Positions 1-7,097 of a stretch of DNA of 64,000 nt are shown here, one piece after another. This DNA is from Cytauxzoon felis (Eukaryota; Apicomplexa; Aconoidasida; Piroplasmida; Theileriidae). Position 1 is the stretch's first letter, and the number at the start of each line of letters is the position of its first letter. The stretch is taken from contig JAIQCW010000063.1 in the NCBI GenBank assembly GCA_020283715.1, forward strand, positions 1 through 64,000, read 5' to 3'. The translations under genes were made by a program, and so were the position numbers. Under the pieces are notes generated by a model. It saw only the letters and a list, made by a program, of their open reading frames with translations. It had not been told where the DNA came from and did not search any database.

Positions 1-60
1 TTAAAAGAGCTGACGGCAGGACGACCTCAGGTGGAAGAGGTACCACGCTTAGTGGAAAGA
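1..60 (+). repeat. Partial repeat arm at left window edge (R orientation)
   Basis: This stretch, in frame with SMC5, matches the R-type arms further on. It shares agctgacggcagg and acctcaggtgga with bases 1796-1827, and a variant of the ccacgcctagtgga end seen at 1141 and 6228. It shows the repeat continues upstream, so SMC5 holds at least one more cassette than is fully visible here. Confidence 0.6.
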
Positions 61-2636
61 AGAGTAGTACTATAACTTCAGATGGAAAAGAGTTGGATGA
101 TAATAATAACAATTATCATAATGATTTTTATGAATGTATGATAAATGAGATAAGTGATCAATTGGGTAGGAGGATAAATACATTAAGATATTATATAGGT
201 ACAAAGAGGCATATATATAAGAGATTTAATAATAATGTAGAGATATATACAGATATAGAGACAACGATACATAATAAGCCAAAGATATTAATAGATTATA
301 AGAGTTATAATAATAATAATATAAATGAGATAAATAAATTACAAAAAGAAATAGATGAAATAAATAATAAATTAATAATATTAAATAAAAAATTAAATGA
401 TAATAATAAATCTAATAAATTATTAACAAGAAATTTATATATTTTAACAAGAAAACAATTATCATTAGAAAAATTAATAAATTCGTTACAAGAAAATGAT
501 AAAAATGAATATTTAGAATATAAAAATTGGAAAGAATCATTAGAAGATTTTAAAATTAATCAATTTGAATTAATTAATGAATCTATTATAGAACAATCAC
601 AATTATTATTAAATTGGATTATAAAATCTACAAATATTAGAGAAAATCTATTACAAATTAATGAAATTTATAATAAATGTCATGATAATTATAATAAACT
701 TAAACATTCATCTGAATTATTCAATAATTGTAATAATAAATTAGAACAACTCAAATCTAATCTACAATCTTTACATAATATACTCAATGAACAAAATAAT
801 AAACTCTCATTCTATAATGATCATATCAATGAATTACATGTACTCGTTGATGCCGATGTTGATGATAATCCACCCGAGGTCACACATGAGGTTACCTCTA
901 CCAACGGTCCAACATCGTCTTCTCCACTCGCCGTGGAGGCCTCTTCCAATTACCTATCTCTAAAGAGTAAAGCCACTCCCGGAGATCGTGGTAGTGAGGA
1001 AGGTTGTGATGGATCATCCATCATGGGAATGATGGAAGATGGTGCTAAGGTTGTGTTGGATATAACCTCAAGTGGAAGTGGAAGTGGAACACCTGGAAGC
1101 GATCTATGGGAGCTGGAAGGGAAAGTAAATGGAACAGGCACCACGCCTAGTGGAAAAGAAGGTGAAAGTGATGAGGTTAGGGATTGGACCTCAAGTGGAA
1201 AATGTGGGGTAAAAATGGATTATGGGGATAAAAAACCTCATAATGAAGATATTAAACCCCATTATAAACATGATATACAAGTTGATGATGAGTACATGAC
1301 CTCAAGTTTCCTTCCCGCAGCTGATCTCAGGGAAGCGGAGGGGGAGCTAAATAGAAGAGGCACCACGCCTAGTGGAAAAGAAGGTGGAGGAGGTGAATAT
1401 AGTGATGAGTACAGGACCTCAAGTGGAGAAGCTGACGTTAGGACGAAGAGAAGGCGTAATGATGGAATAACTGTAATTGATTTGACTTCTGATGTACAAC
1501 CCGGAAGAACAGAAAAATCTACCCGGAGGAACAAAAGAAGTTTATCTGGAAAAACTGAAGTCCATCCTGCCGTCAGCTCTCCACCTGAGGTTACCTCCAC
1601 CGTTGGTCTTGCAGACAGCTCCTTCATTTATCTCCCCGTAAACGGCAATGCCACTCCCGGAGATCGTGGTGAAGGTAGTGATGGATCATCCATCATGGGA
1701 ATGATGGAAGATGGTTCTAAGGATGTGTTGGATGTAACCTCAAGTGGAATACCCGATAACGATCTCTGGGAGTTTGAGGGGGAAGTAAAAGGAAGAGCTG
1801 ACGGCAGGAATGGACCTCAGGTGGAAGCTATCTGCAAGACAACATCAGGTGTAAAATCGACTGGAATGGGTGGATATGATGTCGATGATATAACACCTAT
1901 TGAGAATTGTGTAGATAATAATAGTATACGTAGGGAGTATTTAAAGAGATTGGATCATATGAATGAGTGTGAATTAGAGAGAGAGCTTATAGAAGCAGAA
2001 GAGCGTATTAGACAACTTGAGCTTGATGATTGTGAAGAGGTTCAGATAATAAAGAAGATACATGAAGAGAAATTATTAAAGAAATCATTAACAAAATCAT
2101 TAAATAAGATAAGAGAATCTATTGAGATTATAACAAATGATAGAAATAAATTATTTAAGAGATGGATAGAGAAAATAAATATAATTATTAAGAAAATAGA
2201 TGAATTATTTGGTAAATATATGAAATATATTGGTAATGGTTCTGCTGGACAAGTTAGATTAGATATAGATTTAGATAAATTAAAAGATACAAGGATAAAA
2301 ATTTTAGTAAAATTTGATAAAGATAAAGATTTATTACCATTAACAACATCATATCAATCAGGTGGTGAAAGAGGTATAACAACAATGATATATATAATAT
2401 CATTACAAAATATAACAAAAAATGGATTTTTTGTAATAGATGAGATAAATCAAGGATTAGATTCATATTATGAAAGAAAATTAATGACATTATTATTAGA
2501 TAATAATGATATAATTAATCCTAAACCACAATATTTTATATTAACACCACAATTAATATCAAATATAAATTTATATAATGCTACATTACATTTCCCATTT
2601 AATGGTCCAGGTATATATAAAGGATTAACATTTTAA
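3..2636 (+). CDS. SMC5: SMC5, structural maintenance of chromosomes protein (5' end outside window)
   Basis: The reading frame is open from base 3, so the start and the N-terminal ATPase half lie upstream of the window. About 878 residues are visible. The C-terminal ~200 residues carry the SMC signature: a serine-glycine-glycine-glutamate motif (QSGGERG), then the Walker B region FFVIDEINQGLD and a late QYFILTPQL segment. The phrase DEINQGLD and the short C-terminus are typical of SMC5 rather than SMC1-4 or SMC6. Upstream are two Asn/Lys/Glu-rich coiled-coil stretches (about bases 310-840 and 1920-2220). Between them is a ~350-residue, GC-richer, Gly/Ser/Thr-rich insert made of inverted-repeat cassettes (listed separately) that is not part of the SMC family. 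SMC5 pairs with SMC6 in DNA-repair and replication-fork complexes in the nucleus. Family call is confident; the insert's role is unknown. Confidence 0.85.
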   Translation, partial: KRADGRTTSGGRGTTLSGKKSSTITSDGKELDDNNNNYHNDFYECMINEISDQLGRRINTLRYYIGTKRHIYKRFNNNVEIYTDIETTIHNKPKILIDYKSYNNNNINEINKLQKEIDEINNKLIILNKKLNDNNKSNKLLTRNLYILTRKQLSLEKLINSLQENDKNEYLEYKNWKESLEDFKINQFELINESIIEQSQLLLNWIIKSTNIRENLLQINEIYNKCHDNYNKLKHSSELFNNCNNKLEQLKSNLQSLHNILNEQNNKLSFYNDHINELHVLVDADVDDNPPEVTHEVTSTNGPTSSSPLAVEASSNYLSLKSKATPGDRGSEEGCDGSSIMGMMEDGAKVVLDITSSGSGSGTPGSDLWELEGKVNGTGTTPSGKEGESDEVRDWTSSGKCGVKMDYGDKKPHNEDIKPHYKHDIQVDDEYMTSSFLPAADLREAEGELNRRGTTPSGKEGGGGEYSDEYRTSSGEADVRTKRRRNDGITVIDLTSDVQPGRTEKSTRRNKRSLSGKTEVHPAVSSPPEVTSTVGLADSSFIYLPVNGNATPGDRGEGSDGSSIMGMMEDGSKDVLDVTSSGIPDNDLWEFEGEVKGRADGRNGPQVEAICKTTSGVKSTGMGGYDVDDITPIENCVDNNSIRREYLKRLDHMNECELERELIEAEERIRQLELDDCEEVQIIKKIHEEKLLKKSLTKSLNKIRESIEIITNDRNKLFKRWIEKINIIIKKIDELFGKYMKYIGNGSAGQVRLDIDLDKLKDTRIKILVKFDKDKDLLPLTTSYQSGGERGITTMIYIISLQNITKNGFFVIDEINQGLDSYYERKLMTLLLDNNDIINPKPQYFILTPQLISNINLYNATLHFPFNGPGIYKGLTF
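870..1157 (+). repeat. Intragenic inverted-repeat cassette 1 (F arm, palindromic centre, R arm)
   Basis: The F arm (870-993) includes ccactcgccgtggaggcctc and cactcccggagatcgtgg. The R arm (about 1064-1157) ends in ggcaccacgcctagtggaaa and reads as an imperfect reverse complement of the F arm. Between them lies a centre at 1009-1047 containing the near-palindrome gatggatcatccatc. The whole cassette stays in frame with SMC5. The reverse strand is also open over much of it, which follows from the inverted structure. Confidence 0.7.
1299..1380 (+). repeat. Solo R arm in SMC5
   Basis: A lone R-type arm. It contains cccgcagctgatctcaggga and ends in the same ggcaccacgcctagtggaaa as cassette 1. It is nearly identical at DNA level to the R arm at 6166-6244 in the neighbouring RecQ gene, which implies recent copying or gene conversion between the two genes. 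Confidence 0.7.
1561..1827 (+). repeat. Intragenic inverted-repeat cassette 2 in SMC5
   Basis: Same layout as cassette 1. The F arm is 1561-1669, with cctgccgtcagctctccacc and cactcccggagatcgtgg. The centre is 1680-1718, almost identical to 1009-1047. The R arm is 1737-1827, with agctgacggcaggaatggac and cctcaggtggaag. The reverse complement of the R arm aligns with the F arm in several blocks: ccacctgaggt, a pyrimidine-rich ctcccc block, and a gagatcgt block. Confidence 0.7.
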
Positions 2637-2894
2637 ATGTATAAATTATAAATAATATTACCACCACAAATTATTAATAAAATTTATATTACACTAAAAA
2701 TAATTTTTTTAATATTTTATTTTTATATTTATACAATTTAAATTATAAATCATTAATAGATTATAATATATACACATTTAATCTCTTGTCATTTTTGTTT
2801 TTATTAAATCTCATCATTACACTTTAATTTCAATTTCATTACATTTCATTTCAATTCAACAACAATACAATTTAAATCGCAATGTATAATTAAT

Positions 2895-5800
2895 ATGGAG
2901 AATATAAATGTTGAGTTAAACACTACAACAGATGATAATAGAAAAAGAAAAAGGAAAAGTAAAACAATAAAAAGTAGTACAATTAATAAAACTAAATCAA
3001 TTGATTCTAAAAATGCAGAAAAATCTATACAAAATACACAATTTATTAAATGTAATCCATTTTTAACACCAACACTTGTTGCTGAAAAGGATATCACCAT
3101 TGATCCAAATTTTAATGATAAAGCTAATTTCAATATAAATTTGTCTTCAAATATCACTACAGATTATGAAGAACCAGTTTATAATGTACAGGAAACTGAA
3201 GGTTGTGTTAAACAAAGTTATCCTATTGACTGCTTCACGAATAATCAAAGGCAGTTTGGTATTGATGATGAGTTACTAGATATAACTGACCTAGAGAATG
3301 AATCATTAAGTAATGCATGCTATAAAATAAGGAAGAAATCTAGGAGCAGTGACTCGACGATACGATACAATACAATACGTAGCTCCTCTTGTAGAAGTGT
3401 TTCAAACCACATCTCTGAAGCTGTAACATTCTTTGCTCTAAAGAAAACTATATTACTCATGAATGAGGTTGCAAATTATTCCCCAGATGATGGAACATCG
3501 AAGTGGAATGAGATTTTGGAGTTGTTGGATGATGCACAGAGGTATATAGATGACGCGGTGCTGGCTAATTTCAAGAATGAAGATTTGAGTTGTTACCAGC
3601 TTCAACTACCAAATCTTTGTAAAAATTCCTCCAATAGGATGAATAGGGATGTTGATACAAGAGATTATGACATTGTATCGTTATCCACTGTGAATGATGT
3701 GTCCTTGATTTATGACAAGGCACCGAGAAGAGTGGAGGATAGAGGGGAAGATTATTTAGTTAATGCACCCAATTCAATACTCGGGATCTCGACAACCACT
3801 ATAGATGAAGGATACAATGATTATTACAGGAAGAGGGAGGAAGTCACTGAACGAGGTGACGGAAGAAGATCCGACGAAGGAGGCGCTGTTGTCAATGAAC
3901 GAAGTAAAGTGAGGAAGAATGAAGGAAGTGATGGAAGAAGAAGATCCAATGTCAATGAAGGAAGTGAGGGAAAAAGATCCAATGTCAATGAAGGAAGTGA
4001 GGGAAAAGGAACATCCTTCGAGGTTGGAACATCCTCCCTCGATGAAGACCTCAGCATAACGAAATTGGATGATGTACTCGCTGAGAAGCGAAATTTATAT
4101 ATGGATATGATAAATTCAAATAAAATATCAGGTATAGATCTTCGTATCCCAAGTGAAATACTACACTCCGTCAATTCACATTTATTTGAAAAGACTTTTG
4201 AATTCAGTCAACGCTTAGATGAATTAAATAAGAATGTATTCGGGTATGATGGCTTCAGAGGGGTTCAACTTGCTGCTATAAATGCTATCATGTTAGGTCG
4301 TGACTGTTTTTTAATGATGGCAACCGGAGGTGGAAAGAGTCACTGCTACCAATTACCATCACTATTGTTAAATGGATTAGTTGTAGTGTTTTCACCATTG
4401 ATATCATTAATGGAAGATCAGATTTTAACGATTAGGTCGTATGGAATAAAGGCTGAGACACTCAACTCCAAAAGTACAGCTAAAGATATCCGTGACCTAT
4501 CTAAGAGATTATTAGGCCCATTCGAAAAATTTGAAAATGGTTATATATTATTTATAACCCCAGAAAAATTTGATAAATCCCCTTCAGTTTTGAAGCTATT
4601 AAATAGTGTAAATGAATTAAACCGCTTAAAATTATTTGTTATCGATGAAGCACATTGTGTATCTCAATGGGGCCTTTCATTTAGAAGGGATTACCGTAAA
4701 TTAAGTAACCTGAAAATACATTTCCCACGCGTACCAATATTGGCCATGACTGCTACAGCGACACCTGAAGTAATGAATGATATCATCGCCGTCCTGCACC
4801 TCAAGAATTATGTTACACTACGTACCACAATTAATCGCCCCAACCTTTGGATAGAGGTTCGAGAAAAAACTAAAAACTATGTGGATGAAATCATTTCAAT
4901 ATTGAATGCTACAACAGGTTGTGCAATAATATACTGCTTAACTACGACAGATTGCGAAAAAATGGCTGTAAAATTAATAGAGTCCGGTATTTCAGCAACC
5001 GTGTATCATGCCAGGCTACATATCGATGAACGTACCATGGCCCAAAAGAAGTGGAAGGATGGAAGTATACGAGTTATGGTTGCTACTATAGCATTTGGTA
5101 TGGGTATTGATAAAGCTGATGTACGTTTCGTCTTCCATAGCTCAGCACCCACTAGTATTCTCGGTTACTATCAAGAAATTGGTAGGGCTGGAAGGGATGG
5201 GAAATTCTCTACAACCATTTTATGGTACAGTTATAAAGATTTTGAACGACATAAAACACTTTCAACTACAACATCTAGGAATGGTAGCCCCTCTCAAAAT
5301 TCAATCAAGTCTGCATTTTCAACAATGCGTGAATACTGCCAGAACCGTACAATTTGCAGGAGGGTAATGCTTCTACACGCGTTTGGAGAGGTGCTTGATG
5401 ATGAATATGCACAATGCCTCGGCTGTGATAATTGCTCTATCCAATCATCGAGCAAAGTTATTGATACTACCGATGAAGCCGTTTCCATATTAATGCTTGT
5501 GAATGATACGATGAAATATCGTCATAAAGCGATACTGACGTTGAACATTTTATGTGATGCACTCAGAGGCTCTAATAGGTCACTAGTGGTGAAGTATCAG
5601 TTGAATGAAAGCCCATTCCATGGAAAGCTACGACACCTGAACCAAAAATTCATCTTTCAAATTATTAATGAAATGATCGCCCTAAAGATACTCAAAGAAT
5701 GTAAACGTACCTCAATGGGCTTTACACGTACAGTAATCATCGAAGGACCTAATGCAAACAAGTTGATCAAAGGAGATATTAACGTAAAAATTGTCAGCTA

Positions 5801-6446
5801 TGATGAAGATCCATCCAATATTTCAAGTAGAATAAGTGATGAGAAATCACAAGATACAGATGGAAAGGATTGTATCATGATCGACAATAATCACGACGAT
5901 CTACTCGCCATTCCACCTGATGTTACATCTACCTTAGGTCTATCCACCTCTCTTCCACTCGGCGTGGAGCCTTCTTCCAATTACCTCCCCGTAAACGGTA
6001 ATGCCACTCCCGGAGATCGTGGCGAAGTTAGTCATTGGACCTCAAGTGGAAAACCCGAGAGCGATCTACGGGAGCTTGAGGGAGAAGTAAATAGAGAAGC
6101 TCCATGCAATGGCAAAATAACGACCTCAGGTGGAATGGCGAGTGGAAGAGGTGGAGTTGGTACTGGACCTCAAGTGGAACCCGCAGCTGATCTCAGGGAA
6201 GCGAAGGGGGAAGTAAATAGAAGAGGCACCACGCCTAGTGGAAGACTTCAGAAGGAGAGCTCTCTACAAGACGATCTACGGTGGAACAATGAGTACAAGA
6301 GTACATTTGAAGATGGATTATGTAATGGAGTTCAAGACTTGACGAAGAAGGACGAATTCCCTCAAGACATCATTTTAAAAAAGGAGGACGATAAAAGTCA
6401 GGTCATTAGTCAAAATGATATAAAGACGGCCAAAAAAATAATATAA
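2895..6446 (+). CDS. RecQ/BLM-family DNA helicase
   Basis: A 1,183-residue single-exon 3'-5' DNA helicase. The ATG at 2895 follows an in-frame stop. The N-terminal ~440 residues are low-complexity, with an 11-residue tandem repeat near residue 352. The helicase core starts near residue 448. It shows Walker A MATGGGKS (~475), DEAH box VIDEAHC (~585), the TATAT motif, and motif VI QEIGRAGRDG (~763). A RecQ zinc-binding domain with CRR...CLGCDNC follows (~815-846), then a winged-helix RQC region to about residue 960. The last ~150 residues carry inverted-repeat cassettes shared with the upstream SMC5 gene and are not family sequence. RecQ helicases work with topoisomerase III in recombination intermediates and fork repair. 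I see no HRDC domain. Orthology to BLM/Sgs1 rather than another RecQ is likely but inferred. Confidence 0.93.
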   Translation: MENINVELNTTTDDNRKRKRKSKTIKSSTINKTKSIDSKNAEKSIQNTQFIKCNPFLTPTLVAEKDITIDPNFNDKANFNINLSSNITTDYEEPVYNVQETEGCVKQSYPIDCFTNNQRQFGIDDELLDITDLENESLSNACYKIRKKSRSSDSTIRYNTIRSSSCRSVSNHISEAVTFFALKKTILLMNEVANYSPDDGTSKWNEILELLDDAQRYIDDAVLANFKNEDLSCYQLQLPNLCKNSSNRMNRDVDTRDYDIVSLSTVNDVSLIYDKAPRRVEDRGEDYLVNAPNSILGISTTTIDEGYNDYYRKREEVTERGDGRRSDEGGAVVNERSKVRKNEGSDGRRRSNVNEGSEGKRSNVNEGSEGKGTSFEVGTSSLDEDLSITKLDDVLAEKRNLYMDMINSNKISGIDLRIPSEILHSVNSHLFEKTFEFSQRLDELNKNVFGYDGFRGVQLAAINAIMLGRDCFLMMATGGGKSHCYQLPSLLLNGLVVVFSPLISLMEDQILTIRSYGIKAETLNSKSTAKDIRDLSKRLLGPFEKFENGYILFITPEKFDKSPSVLKLLNSVNELNRLKLFVIDEAHCVSQWGLSFRRDYRKLSNLKIHFPRVPILAMTATATPEVMNDIIAVLHLKNYVTLRTTINRPNLWIEVREKTKNYVDEIISILNATTGCAIIYCLTTTDCEKMAVKLIESGISATVYHARLHIDERTMAQKKWKDGSIRVMVATIAFGMGIDKADVRFVFHSSAPTSILGYYQEIGRAGRDGKFSTTILWYSYKDFERHKTLSTTTSRNGSPSQNSIKSAFSTMREYCQNRTICRRVMLLHAFGEVLDDEYAQCLGCDNCSIQSSSKVIDTTDEAVSILMLVNDTMKYRHKAILTLNILCDALRGSNRSLVVKYQLNESPFHGKLRHLNQKFIFQIINEMIALKILKECKRTSMGFTRTVIIEGPNANKLIKGDINVKIVSYDEDPSNISSRISDEKSQDTDGKDCIMIDNNHDDLLAIPPDVTSTLGLSTSLPLGVEPSSNYLPVNGNATPGDRGEVSHWTSSGKPESDLRELEGEVNREAPCNGKITTSGGMASGRGGVGTGPQVEPAADLREAKGEVNRRGTTPSGRLQKESSLQDDLRWNNEYKSTFEDGLCNGVQDLTKKDEFPQDIILKKEDDKSQVISQNDIKTAKKII
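3948..4010 (+). repeat. 33-bp tandem repeat in RecQ N-terminal region
   Basis: Two nearly identical 33-bp units start at 3948 and 3981, each coding an 11-residue unit of the type NVNEGSEGKRS. Degenerate related units lie just upstream (3900-3945). The region is richer in purine and GC than its surroundings. Confidence 0.7.
5911..6244 (+). repeat. Inverted-repeat cassette in the RecQ 3' coding end (F arm and two R arms)
   Basis: The F arm (5911-6023) holds tcttccactcggcgtggagc and cactcccggagatcgtgg. It is followed directly by an R arm (6039-6135) and a second R arm (6166-6244) ending in ggcaccacgcctagtggaag. Unlike the SMC5 cassettes there is no palindromic centre. The F arm resembles the SMC5 F arms. 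The second R arm is almost the same as SMC5 1299-1380. All of it is in frame with the helicase. Confidence 0.7.
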
Positions 6447-6470
6447 GAAGAAAAATACCCAAGAAATTTA

Positions 6471-7073
6471 TTAAAGATTAGCTGTGTTGCATGTCATCTT
6501 GATTCTAGACAGGGGATATACGATTGCCAATACATATCCACGTACAAGTCCCAGGTGTAACTAAAATAATAATTAATCTTCTAATATTTTAATCTAACTG
6601 ATCCAAAGTTATTACTATCATCTTCCATCGATCTAATGTTATCATTTTCAATCCTATGTATTGTATCCATTAGACAAAGACTTCTTGCCATCAAACATAC
6701 CAGCAATAACCATATGGAACATGTTGTTCTCTTTTACTCTTGTCATCTCCTGGATATACAAGTGAAAGTCTTCCAAAAGTTTCCATCCCAGTTTCTGGAT
6801 TTGAATATAACACTATATCATTTCTATGAAATTTATTTGTTCTAAGTATTAATGCCAAGTCTAAAATGTCTATTACTTGCAGATATTTTTATACCTCTCG
6901 TATGTTCCGATGAATACATCAACGGGGACATGCTGTCATTATTGACCTATGTGTAGTTTTCATTTCATATTCTATCAACACATTACCCATTTAACTGTTA
7001 AAATATTATTATTTATAAATACTGTTACTAGTGATAGCTTAGATGACTTTAAAAGCCATTTAAACAACTGCAT
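6471..7073 (-). CDS. IMP2-like mitochondrial inner-membrane peptidase (S26 family)
   Basis: Five short exons (introns about 35-45 nt) read through to a ~148-residue protein. It starts MQLFKWLLK, with a hydrophobic N-terminal segment, then a Ser-containing box NNDSMSP matching the catalytic serine box of S26 peptidases. HRNDIVLYSNPE and a YPGDD box follow, then VPYGYCWIENDN and FGSLHLGLVRG, close to the IMP2 pattern of a VP-G-WVEGD box and FG-V-LGL. IMP1/IMP2 cleave presequences of inner-membrane proteins facing the intermembrane space. Odd point: an ungapped mental alignment puts arginine (FGRLSLVYPGD) where the general-base lysine normally sits. The gene converges on RecQ, with stops 24 bp apart. 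Assembly is by eye; the family is fairly sure, the activity is not. Confidence 0.65.
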
Positions 7074-7097
7074 ATTAAATATTTATATTATTTGTCG

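Noticed and set aside
950..1627. Two long minus-strand open frames inside SMC5 (950-1144 and 1262-1627)
   Set aside because: They are antisense readings of the inverted-repeat cassettes; stop-free because the arms are reverse complements of in-frame arms. No separate gene signal.
3824..4174. Minus-strand open frame inside RecQ
   Set aside because: Antisense shadow of the purine-rich, repeat-containing RecQ N-terminus.
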